Positions 34,491 to 42,535 of a stretch of DNA of 64,000 bases are shown piece after piece (within the stretch, counting starts at the first letter, position 1; each line of letters starts with the position of its first letter). Source of the DNA: Pseudoalteromonas citrea. GTDB lineage: Bacteria > Pseudomonadota > Gammaproteobacteria > Enterobacterales > Alteromonadaceae. The translations under genes were made by a program, and so were the position numbers. The DNA lies in NCBI RefSeq assembly GCF_000238375.3, contig NZ_AHBZ03000014.1, positions 124,001 through 188,000 of the forward strand, written 5' to 3'. A model generated the notes under the pieces. It was not told the DNA's origin. It worked only from the letters and a program-made list of their open reading frames with translations, and made no database searches.

Positions 34491-36146
34491 GTGAAACAAT
34501 TTATAACCCCACTCGCCTGTGTCGGGATGCTCAGCGCATTCAACACCTTGGCAACGCCCATAAAAAACGTGAGTTATAGTCCATATGTCGACTTTGAATG
34601 GGGTGAGTGCCCAACGCAGTTTCAAAGTTTCGACAACAGAAACCAATGTAGTTTGGCTGAAGTGCCACTTGATTGGGATGCACCAAATGGCAAAAAAATA
34701 GACGTTTTGGTCTCTAAGTACCCTGCAAAATCAGGTAATAGTCAAGGCCAAATTTGGTTCTTACAAGGTGGTCCGGGGGCATCTGGCAGCTTTTACGTTG
34801 ATGAATATGAGACACACCTCAATCATTTTACTCAAGACTATGACTTATACGTCCTTGAGCATCGGGGTGTCGGATGGTCAACACACTTAACATGCAGTAA
34901 CCCGCCATTAGCGGACTACGCTGACTATGCGCAAGCCTGTTTTGATGACCTCCACCAGCAATGGGGTGAAGGTTTGTATAAGTTCACCACAACCTCAGCC
35001 GCCAAAGACCTTGAATACGCAATCACAAAAAGTAAAACGCTCGATTGGCAACCCACTTATGTATATGGCGCGTCATATGGCACTCTCTGGGCGCAGAGAT
35101 TTAGTCAAATAGCTCCCACAGGCGCACAAGGGATCATTTTAGATTCGGTCGTGCCTAGTGAAAAATTTGGCCTAGATTCATGGGACAAAAACTTTAATGA
35201 CATCTTCGCCGATATGTTTGCCTATTGCCAAGATGACGAATTCTGTCGCAGTGAATTAAGCTTAAACTCAGTAGAAGAACTCAAAACCTTGGTCAACCGT
35301 GTTTATGCTGGAGAACATTGCCCTGCGACTGATTTAAAGCGTTTCGAGTTACAGGCAATATCCTTACTTGCATTAAGCCGCTCAGTTGAGCAAATATTAA
35401 TGCCCATGTACCACCGGTTAGCCCGATGTAGTGATAACGATGTAATCGCACTCAACAACTTGCATAATTTTATGTTCAAAGGCGTAGGTAAACAATTTAT
35501 TGAACTCGCTGCTAAAGACTCGTTTAACTCATCTCCCATAGTGTCAAAACTTATTGTCCAAAATGAGATTAATTACAACGAAATCGATCTTCAATCCAAG
35601 CTGGCATATTGTAAAGATGCTATTTCATGTATTCCAGGGTACCTGCTGTACCAAAGACATATAGATAAACAAGTGTGGGGGAATCGCTACACAGATCCGT
35701 ATATCTACCAGCCAACAAGACACTACATGCCAACCCTATTACTCAATGGCGACTTAGACCCACAAACGCCGCATTATTATGTGCCTATAGTTCAAAGCGC
35801 GTTTACCAACAACAACCAGCGCTATGTTGAATTGCCTGAAACAGAACATGGCGTTATTTTTGTCTCTTATAGCAAAAAAGACCATGCAAATACCTGTGGT
35901 GTAGATATTATGCATAGCTTTATCAATAATTTATGGTCACAACCAGACACAAGCTGCATTGCCAATTTGAAAGGGCTTGATTTTGAAGCAACCCCCTTTG
36001 AAAGCCAAGTCATCTTTGGCAGCGTAGAAGCTTATAATGGGGCAGCAACCTCACAATCTTTAACTGATCTAAATACACTAAAGCAAAACAACCCAACCGC
36101 GTACACACGTGCATATGGTGCGTTTTTACGCTTAGCTGATTTTTAG
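34491..36146 (+). CDS. secreted alpha/beta hydrolase, S33 tripeptidyl aminopeptidase type
   Basis: 551 residues with a Sec signal (MKQFITPLACVGMLSAFNTLATP, cleavage near residue 22). Oxyanion-hole motif QGGPGASGSFY (about 89), catalytic elbow YGASYGTLWAQRF with Ser near residue 187, Asp in NGDLDPQTP and His in ETEHGVIF. This layout matches Streptomyces-type tripeptidyl aminopeptidases and proline iminopeptidase relatives that trim peptides outside the cytoplasm. Eight or more cysteines suggest disulphides in the periplasm. GGAAGGATCACC precedes the start. Single gene. Confidence 0.87.
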   Translation: MKQFITPLACVGMLSAFNTLATPIKNVSYSPYVDFEWGECPTQFQSFDNRNQCSLAEVPLDWDAPNGKKIDVLVSKYPAKSGNSQGQIWFLQGGPGASGSFYVDEYETHLNHFTQDYDLYVLEHRGVGWSTHLTCSNPPLADYADYAQACFDDLHQQWGEGLYKFTTTSAAKDLEYAITKSKTLDWQPTYVYGASYGTLWAQRFSQIAPTGAQGIILDSVVPSEKFGLDSWDKNFNDIFADMFAYCQDDEFCRSELSLNSVEELKTLVNRVYAGEHCPATDLKRFELQAISLLALSRSVEQILMPMYHRLARCSDNDVIALNNLHNFMFKGVGKQFIELAAKDSFNSSPIVSKLIVQNEINYNEIDLQSKLAYCKDAISCIPGYLLYQRHIDKQVWGNRYTDPYIYQPTRHYMPTLLLNGDLDPQTPHYYVPIVQSAFTNNNQRYVELPETEHGVIFVSYSKKDHANTCGVDIMHSFINNLWSQPDTSCIANLKGLDFEATPFESQVIFGSVEAYNGAATSQSLTDLNTLKQNNPTAYTRAYGAFLRLADF

Positions 36147-36174
36147 ACTCAAACATACACCATGAAACATAGTT

Positions 36175-36207
36175 GGGCTCTTCTAATATGTGGACTTAGA
36201 AGAGCCC
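36175..36207 (+). terminator. strong hairpin after the S33 hydrolase gene
   Basis: Perfect 12-base stem GGGCTCTTCTAA / TTAGAAGAGCCC with a 9-base loop, 28 bases after the stop. No clean T run follows (TCATTCCC), so it could terminate or protect the 3' end. Confidence 0.6.
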
Positions 36208-36346
36208 TCATTCCCAACACTTTTCTGCCAAATCACTAAAAAACATCCTCTGTAACATTTTTCGCGGCAATCATACCTAGAGTTGAAACTTAACTAGGAT
36301 ATAATCACATCGTCTTTAACCAAATAACTGAACAGATCCATCGCCT

Positions 36347-37165
36347 ATGTACGAAACTATCAAACTTAATCTGAACAATTTAAAAAACAACAAAATATTT
36401 GAGCTCACTGTTGTCGCGGTGATCATCATTTCTGCTTTAGAAATTGGTGCAAAAACTTTTGCTTTGCCAAATAGCGCGATATCTGTGACATATGTCCTAG
36501 ATATGTTTATCACGTTATTCTTCCTTTTTGAGATCTCAGTGCGCTTTATTGCCGACGATGATAAAAAAAGCTTTTTCAAAAAAGGCTGGAATATTTTTGA
36601 TACCTTGGTTGTTGCGATTAGTTTGATCCCAATCAACGATAGCGAAATGGCCCTACTCGCAAGGCTAATTAGGGTTTTCCGCGTACTTAGAATGGTATCG
36701 GTCGTCCCTGAATTACGCGTCCTTATCAACTCACTAATTAAAGCAATGCCGCAATTAGGCTATGTTATTCTTTTGATGTTTATCATTTTTTATATTTATG
36801 CCGCAATTGGCAGCTTTATATTCGCTGATATAAACCCTGTTTTGTGGGGAGATATTGCCATTTCTATGCTGACCTTATTTAGGATCATGACGTTTGAAGA
36901 TTGGACCGATATTCAATATGAAACAATGGCAGTGTACCCAATGTCATGGGTTTTCTATTTGTCATTCATCTTTTTTACCGCATTTGCATTTCTAAACATG
37001 GTGATTGGTATTGTGGTAAATGTCATGGAAGATGAGCGTTCAAAGTTACGTCAAGAAAAAGAGAGTGCTAAGAATGTTCCAACGATTGAAGACTTACACA
37101 GCGAAATCCAAGAATTGAAACACCTGATCAAACAACAAAATAGTCAATCCAACCCTCGCGAATAA
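36347..37165 (+). CDS. six-TM voltage-gated cation channel (NaChBac-like)
   Basis: 272 residues, one channel domain that should assemble as a tetramer. S1 to S3 lie between residues 18 and 100; S4 reads ALLARLIRVFRVLRMVSVVPELRVL, with arginines every third position as in voltage sensors; S5 is about 130-155; the pore has the selectivity segment LFRIMTFEDWTDI (compare TLESWAS in NaChBac); S6 is FFTAFAFLNMVIGIVVNVMEDE. The C-terminal 30 residues form a coiled coil (LHSEIQELKHLIKQQN), known to hold such tetramers together. Sodium selectivity is likely but not certain. Confidence 0.87.
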   Translation: MYETIKLNLNNLKNNKIFELTVVAVIIISALEIGAKTFALPNSAISVTYVLDMFITLFFLFEISVRFIADDDKKSFFKKGWNIFDTLVVAISLIPINDSEMALLARLIRVFRVLRMVSVVPELRVLINSLIKAMPQLGYVILLMFIIFYIYAAIGSFIFADINPVLWGDIAISMLTLFRIMTFEDWTDIQYETMAVYPMSWVFYLSFIFFTAFAFLNMVIGIVVNVMEDERSKLRQEKESAKNVPTIEDLHSEIQELKHLIKQQNSQSNPRE

Positions 37166-37186
37166 AGAAAGGCTATTTATAACTAT

Positions 37187-37226
37187 GTGACTGAGCTTAC
37201 GTGTTCACCTACCGTAGTTCAGTCAC
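37187..37226 (+). terminator. hairpin terminator after the ion channel gene
   Basis: Stem GTGACTGA / TCAGTCAC with additional pairing inside (TACG / CGTA), 21 bases after the channel stop codon. Followed by TGAATAAAAA, so the T run is missing on this strand. Confidence 0.45.
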
Positions 37227-37276
37227 TGAATAAAAACCGTGATGATATTCACATCAACTGAAAAAATCATTACACT

Positions 37277-37318
37277 ATTGTTTTATATTTATTGTTTTAT
37301 ATTTATTGTTTTGTATTG
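37277..37318 (+). repeat. three tandem 14-base repeats
   Basis: ATTGTTTTATATTT occurs at 37277-37290 and 37291-37304, and a diverged copy ATTGTTTTGTATTG at 37305-37318, all in the gap upstream of the Cys-rich gene. They lie where a promoter would be expected (48-89 bases before its ATG). Confidence 0.85.
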
Positions 37319-37365
37319 TATCGCGAACTTTATTGCGAACGCTCATATACATTAATGAGATTGAT

Positions 37366-37740
37366 ATGTTTAAGCCACTTTCAAAAACCTGCATCGCTAT
37401 CATGATGATGATTGCCTTCATAGGGCAGGCTATGGCTTATCACACCGCATTTTCTATTGAAGCCTCTTCAGACGTCCACATAGAGACCGAGCATGTTGAA
37501 CAACCACAGCACACAGAAAACGCTGACAATGACTGTCAATTAGCAAACTGCTGTGACACTGACTGCTGTGAAATAGACTGTATTTGTCCTGCAAATGCTT
37601 GTACGTCGGCACTGTACATACTCAATGAACCACAAGTGATTGGCTTTATGTATGTCAATGAGCCAATTTATTCGTCTATGAATAAGCAGCCAATTTCCAT
37701 TTTATCACTCCCTTTTCGCCCCCCAATTTTTACCTCATAA
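37366..37740 (+). CDS. small secreted Cys-rich protein, probable metal-responsive
   Basis: 124 residues from the start at 37366 (MFKPLSKTCIAIMMMIAFIG), which has AATGAGA upstream and gives a clean signal peptide ending near AMA. The mature part contains a His/Glu stretch and then a Cys cluster, NCCDTDCCEIDCICPANAC, resembling the CopL-type or DUF2946-like proteins found beside copper-regulated genes. It precedes a TonB receptor with a His-rich N terminus by about 90 bases, suggesting a shared metal role (copper or zinc). Metal identity is inference. A longer reading from 37306 is possible but spoils the signal. Confidence 0.7.
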   Translation: MFKPLSKTCIAIMMMIAFIGQAMAYHTAFSIEASSDVHIETEHVEQPQHTENADNDCQLANCCDTDCCEIDCICPANACTSALYILNEPQVIGFMYVNEPIYSSMNKQPISILSLPFRPPIFTS

Positions 37741-37832
37741 AGAACACAGCTCCGTCTGTTTTCTGACTTATTAAAAAATAAAAACGAACTCTGCGCAACG
37801 CGCACCATTTTTAGCATTCTTTGAGGTAAATA

Positions 37833-39800
37833 ATGCGAACTAAATTAACTAAGCTGGCCACGGCTATATTGCTATTTCCATCACTTTCTCAGGCTGGCGA
37901 GCACCATGAAGATCATCATCACGGCGCTCATGATGATAAAAAAATAGAAAAAATTCAGGTTACAGCATCCCGATTGGGTCGCATAGTGACCGAATCAGCA
38001 ACACGTACCGAAATTATCAATGGAGAAGAAATACAAGAAAAAGCCTTAATGCGCCCAGGGAATATTTCAATGCTTGTCGCTGAAACTGGTGGCGTGAGAG
38101 TGCAAAATACCTCACCGGCATTAGGTAGCGCGAATATTAGATTACAAAGTTTATACGGCAGATATACTCAGCTTTTAAGTGATGGACTCCCACTCTATGG
38201 TGGTCAGACAGCCTCAATTGGGCTGCTACAAATTCCGCCTACTGATTTAGCAAATGTAGAAATTATCAAAGGCTCTGCGTCTTCTTTGTATGGTGGTTCA
38301 GCACTCGGCGGCGTAATAAATCTTATCTCACGCACACCGTCTGAAGAATTTGAAGGCGAAACGCTATTCAATGCAACCTCAAAAAATGGCCAAGATGTCA
38401 CCGCGTATTTTGCCTCACCGGTAACTGACACCCTGAGTGCGTCAGTTACAACGGGAGTACACCATCAAAAAGAACAAGATTTAGACGATGATGGCTGGAT
38501 AGATCTGGCAGGCTATGAGCGAGCAAGCGTACGCCCGCGCTTATATTGGTCTGATGACAGTGGTGCCAATTTATACCTCACCTTTGGTGCAATGACCGAA
38601 CAACGTCGTGGCGGAACATTAAACGACGCCCTACTACCCGATGGCAATCCGTTTGCGCAAACACAAGACTCGTTGCGATTAGACAGTGGTTTTATATTTG
38701 ATAAACCCTTGGATGACTCTCTCAATCTCAATGTGCGAGGCTCTGCCATGCACCAAGAACACGATCATCAATTCGGTCAAATACAAGAGGATGATACGCA
38801 CGAAAGCTACTTAATAGAGTCCAGTGTTTCAGGATTTAATGAGGCAACTGCTTGGGTATTAGGTATTGCCTATCAATCTGATAAATTCGACTCTGTTGAT
38901 TACCCTGTGTTTAATTATACCTATGATGTACCCGGTCTATTTTCGCAGGTAGATTATGAAGCCAGCGAAACCACTTCACTGTCACTCAGCGCGCGTGCCG
39001 ATTGGCACAGTGAATTTGGCACCCAAGTTAGCCCCAGATTTTCTGTACTATACAATCCTGAAAGTTGGACGATAAGAGGCTCCTACGGTAAAGGATTTTT
39101 TGCGCCAACGCCGTTTATCGAAGACATAGAAGATGTAGGGCTATCACGCCTCGCACCGCTGGAGGAGTTAGATGAAGAGCGCGCCACAACAGCATCGGTT
39201 GATATAAGCTATGTCGTTGATGCTATTGAAGCAAGCGTTACATTATTCGCCTCTGATGTCAGAGGTGTCACCGAGTTACAAGTGATAGATAATGCGCCAC
39301 AACAGGTTCAAATTATCAATGCCACAGGTCAAACAGAGATCCGTGGTGCAGAATTGCTGCTAAGGTATCGTTGGCGAGACATTAAATTGACCGGGAGTTA
39401 TTTATATACTGATGCCACCAAAGACGATGATGGCACACTTACACGTCTCCCGCTTTCTCTCACTCCTAAACACTCAGCAGGTGCCGTGATCATGTGGGAA
39501 GAACATGGCAGTCATTTAGTCGGGTTTGAAGCATATTATACCGGCACACAGCACCTCACAAACAATCCTTATCGTGAAAAAAGCGACGCCTATTGGCATT
39601 TAGGCTTGTTGGGGCAAATCACCGTGGGCAAAGTCAGCTGGTTTATTAACGCCGAAAATTTACTGAACGTACGACAAACCAAAGAAGATTCACTCTTGCT
39701 ACCAACACAGTCACCGAGCGGCAGATGGACGACTGACATATGGTCAAGAAATGATGGTTTTACCGTTAACGCCGGATTCCGCTTTCAATTTGGCAGCTAA
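37833..39800 (+). CDS. TonB-dependent outer membrane receptor, His-rich N terminus (metal uptake candidate)
   Basis: 655 residues. Signal peptide (to about SQAG, residue 22), then a metal-binding-looking segment EHHEDHHHGAHDD, the TonB box region KIEKIQVTASRL, the plug domain (about 45-170, with IRLQSLYGRYTQLLSDGLPLY and VEIIKGSASSLYGGSALGGVINLIS) and a 22-strand barrel ending in aromatic NDGFTVNAGFRFQFGS. Histidine-rich starts of this kind occur in receptors for zinc or copper. The preceding Cys-rich protein supports that. Full length, no frame damage. Confidence 0.87.
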   Translation: MRTKLTKLATAILLFPSLSQAGEHHEDHHHGAHDDKKIEKIQVTASRLGRIVTESATRTEIINGEEIQEKALMRPGNISMLVAETGGVRVQNTSPALGSANIRLQSLYGRYTQLLSDGLPLYGGQTASIGLLQIPPTDLANVEIIKGSASSLYGGSALGGVINLISRTPSEEFEGETLFNATSKNGQDVTAYFASPVTDTLSASVTTGVHHQKEQDLDDDGWIDLAGYERASVRPRLYWSDDSGANLYLTFGAMTEQRRGGTLNDALLPDGNPFAQTQDSLRLDSGFIFDKPLDDSLNLNVRGSAMHQEHDHQFGQIQEDDTHESYLIESSVSGFNEATAWVLGIAYQSDKFDSVDYPVFNYTYDVPGLFSQVDYEASETTSLSLSARADWHSEFGTQVSPRFSVLYNPESWTIRGSYGKGFFAPTPFIEDIEDVGLSRLAPLEELDEERATTASVDISYVVDAIEASVTLFASDVRGVTELQVIDNAPQQVQIINATGQTEIRGAELLLRYRWRDIKLTGSYLYTDATKDDDGTLTRLPLSLTPKHSAGAVIMWEEHGSHLVGFEAYYTGTQHLTNNPYREKSDAYWHLGLLGQITVGKVSWFINAENLLNVRQTKEDSLLLPTQSPSGRWTTDIWSRNDGFTVNAGFRFQFGS

Positions 39801-39840
39801 ACCGCGTTACAGTGGCCCGCTTCCACCATAAATAAAGTCA

Positions 39841-39888
39841 TTAGGTTATAAATCAATCCCTCACACACGGGATGAGTTTATAGCCTAA
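39841..39888 (+). terminator. long hairpin after the TonB receptor gene
   Basis: Outer stem TTAGGTTATAAA / TTTATAGCCTAA (one wobble) and inner stem ATCCC / GGGAT, located 40-90 bases after the stop and between two convergent genes. Probably a bidirectional terminator; no strong T run. Confidence 0.6.
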
Positions 39889-39993
39889 CACTCTGTGATT
39901 AATAGAAGATAAGAAGCCCGAACCAAACTTTTTCCGAATGCCTCGAGCTAATTGCTTAATACATTTCTTTATACTAAAGTTGAACAATGCTAA

Positions 39994-41541
39994 TCATCTA
40001 GAAAGATAACCCATTCTGTTTAACTCATCAGATTTATGACGTAAAGGGTCTTGAATTCGACAGTGCCCTTGCCCATTCTCTATAAATTCCATCAATGAAC
40101 CATTGTCTTGATAGTCATCTAGGCCACGACATTGCTGCGGCAATAATCGTGATTTTAGCTCTTGCGGATCAAAATCCGTGTCCAGTTTAGTCTGCTCATG
40201 TATTGCATAGGATGTTGCGACCGGGGTAGTCCAAGAAGAGGCATACAAAGCCTGCTCAGCACCATATCGCATACCAAGTACATCGGGTTCCATTTTTGGA
40301 GTGCTATTTTTGCTATTGCTATATGGTCCGTAACCGACATTAATATATAGGTCAATACTCGAATTACCCACAAAGCTGTCTTGGTGGTTTACAAACTCTT
40401 TTTGCCAACCAGACTGTCCGAATGGCTGAATTGCCGTATTATCGCCCAAAGTAGAGTATTGATACACTCTAACACGATGGTCAAACTCCATTAAATCCAA
40501 CTCGTCACCACTTAACTGCGCATCAATGTTTCCAGCATGGAACCCTAAAGCGTTTGGTGCATTAAATAATGCCTGGTAAACCGGTGTAAGTGTAGTTAAA
40601 AACGCCAGAGCTTGATCATTGGACAACAGCCCTTCACATTGATTTTTCTGCCATGCCGTCGTAACACTGTCTAAGGTAAAACCACCAGAGTAATTAATAA
40701 ACTCAATTTCTTGCGCTTCGATAATATCGGTTTGCAACGAACTCGCCGCACTTTTCATATAAGACGAAAATACGTCGATATTAAGCGAACAAAATGTTTC
40801 TTTATGCTGTTCGAATGGATTAAAAGAGGCCGTATCAATTACTGCAAACTCTGCTTCTGGATTATGTTGCGCCAGATAACCAAATACTTTTGTTCCATGG
40901 CTAAAAAAGTTCGTTTTCGCCACTCTATCTTGGGTATCCTGAGGTACAGCTTCCCGATACGCTTCAGCCAAGTCTGACAACCAAGCCGCTGGTAGAAATG
41001 CAGGCTGAGGTATGTCAAATTTTTCATCTGTGAACTTGAAATTATTTACTTCAGTAAGTAGCTTCTTACCTAATTTCGACACATTAATATTAGGATTATC
41101 TGCTATAAATGTTTTCGATGTAGGATCATAACGAAAAGCCGCTTTTATGCGTGATCGGTACCTCAGCACTGAGTGCAAGTCTAAGCGATAATCAAGAACA
41201 AGTACGGTCTGATTCTTATTGGTACGCTGTTGCTCAAACAGACCATCATTAAACTCTACGTTAGTTATTTGGCACATATCATGTTGTGCCACTGTATCAG
41301 TGCAATCAATATTCTGCTCTTTTATCCAACTGGCTGTATCTACTACATATTGCTTTCCTTGAGCTTCAATAACATCCATAAACACCTCTGGATCTGGCTC
41401 AACGATAACAGGAGGATCAGGCGTAACCACAACTGGCGGAGGGTCTTGCTGGATAGGTTTAGAATCACCGCTACTGCCACCACACCCTGAAATGACAATT
41501 AACATTGAACTCGAATAAATGATTAAAAATTGCTTCAACAT
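39994..41541 (-). CDS. divergent subtilisin-like (S8) serine protease lipoprotein
   Basis: Start placed at 41541 (MLKQFLIIYSSSMLIVISGCGGSSGDS): lipobox VISGC with Cys near residue 20, then a Pro/Val/Asp-rich tether. The body carries S8 landmarks in order: TVLVLDYRLD (Asp117, cf. VAVIDTGID), FSHGTKVFGYLA (His215), IEFINYSGG, GFHAGNID (oxyanion Asn338), EPDVLG and LYASSWTTPVATSYA (Ser436 where GTSMAxP is usual). So the triad seems complete, although the Asp-His spacing is unusually long and GTS has become ASS. It would be an envelope-anchored protease. No family name comes to mind. Product 515 residues. Confidence 0.72.
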   Translation of the reverse strand: MLKQFLIIYSSSMLIVISGCGGSSGDSKPIQQDPPPVVVTPDPPVIVEPDPEVFMDVIEAQGKQYVVDTASWIKEQNIDCTDTVAQHDMCQITNVEFNDGLFEQQRTNKNQTVLVLDYRLDLHSVLRYRSRIKAAFRYDPTSKTFIADNPNINVSKLGKKLLTEVNNFKFTDEKFDIPQPAFLPAAWLSDLAEAYREAVPQDTQDRVAKTNFFSHGTKVFGYLAQHNPEAEFAVIDTASFNPFEQHKETFCSLNIDVFSSYMKSAASSLQTDIIEAQEIEFINYSGGFTLDSVTTAWQKNQCEGLLSNDQALAFLTTLTPVYQALFNAPNALGFHAGNIDAQLSGDELDLMEFDHRVRVYQYSTLGDNTAIQPFGQSGWQKEFVNHQDSFVGNSSIDLYINVGYGPYSNSKNSTPKMEPDVLGMRYGAEQALYASSWTTPVATSYAIHEQTKLDTDFDPQELKSRLLPQQCRGLDDYQDNGSLMEFIENGQGHCRIQDPLRHKSDELNRMGYLSR

Positions 41542-42011
41542 AGTACTTTTTACCTTCCTTAGAAAAACTATCGGCACATCCGGATATAATTAAAAGCTCA
41601 ATTAAAACTGCTATATAGAAATAATAACTCCAGCTTTAACTATACCATGCATATCAAGAACTATAATTCAAGTTTACAAATTAATACAAAATATAAAAGC
41701 CACCTCTTAAGCAAGAGCTATTATGATAAATTTCGAAGTTCGAGCTAAAACAAAGGAAAGATTAACATTAATTATTTCTCTATTAATCTAGGCCTATCAT
41801 AATAAGCACTTTCTTAACCGAGTGCTGCTTTATTAGATACTTTGGCTATTCCTTTTGTGAAAAATTTTACAAAAGTATATTCAACATAAAACCAAGCGGC
41901 TGAGATCGATTTATATAAATTATGCTCTTGACTGTATAAAAATATTCTCAGGTTTTACTTCTGCTTTTGTCTTCAACCTTTTTTACCTAACAATAGGGCA
42001 ATAACAGCATT
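41542..42011. other. 470-base AT-rich gap without a visible gene
   Basis: Between the subtilase lipoprotein and the PepSY gene, both on the minus strand. It should hold the lipoprotein promoter and the end of the PepSY transcript. I see no reading frame with a credible start, no strong hairpin and no repeat in it. Confidence 0.5.
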
Positions 42012-42527
42012 TTAAGGCAATTTAAAATTCCGTTTTTTTCTTTTAATATACGGCTGAATAAACAAAATAATCCCAGTCACCGAGATCACAAGTACAATAA
42101 ATGAAATGGGTAACATCAGCCACAGGTTGGCATTTTTTTCAAAAAAAGTGCCATCATGTATCGACTCAATGAGTTCTGAATTACGTTCAGCAACATGCAA
42201 CACTTCACCTGTGCTGCTGTCTATTTGAATTTCAACGCTGTTATTACTGCGAATTTTAGTGATCCCTTTACTCGGCCTCACATCTAATCTATTGATGTCG
42301 TCCCAACTTGAGATGTGCGCTTCTTCTACCGATTTTGCAATTATCAACACCTGTCCAAAAGGGATGCTGGGTTCGGTGCTTGTGCCTTTTGCTGTTGGAG
42401 GCTGAATAATACTAAATTCTTTTTTTACTAGGAGTAAAATACCGGTAATTAATACCACTAATAAAGGTAATGAAATGGCAATGCTTGCCCATTTATGAAT
42501 GGTTCTATTGGTTTTTTTAAAACTCAT
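42012..42527 (-). CDS. PepSY-associated membrane protein
   Basis: 171 residues from the start at 42527 (MSFKKTNRTIHKWASIAISLPLLVV). TM1 about 13-33 with HKW at its edge (the Arg/Lys-x-His-Trp pattern of PepSY-TM proteins), a periplasmic PepSY-like domain (about 45-125: SWDDINRLDVRPSKG...VEIQIDSSTGEVLHVA), then TM2 (about 140-160) and a very basic tail IKRKKRNFKLP. PepSY-TM proteins are regular partners of TonB siderophore receptors, where some reduce or release iron. It lies 8 bases downstream of one here. Confidence 0.85.
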   Translation of the reverse strand: MSFKKTNRTIHKWASIAISLPLLVVLITGILLLVKKEFSIIQPPTAKGTSTEPSIPFGQVLIIAKSVEEAHISSWDDINRLDVRPSKGITKIRSNNSVEIQIDSSTGEVLHVAERNSELIESIHDGTFFEKNANLWLMLPISFIVLVISVTGIILFIQPYIKRKKRNFKLP

Positions 42528-42535
42528 GTTGTCCT

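Noticed and set aside
37187-37226. Similarity between the TCAGTGAC hairpins at 34329-34352 and 37187-37226 as a dispersed repeat family
   Set aside because: Only the 8-base TCAGTCAC/TCACTGA core is shared; two copies with different loops are not enough to claim a family.
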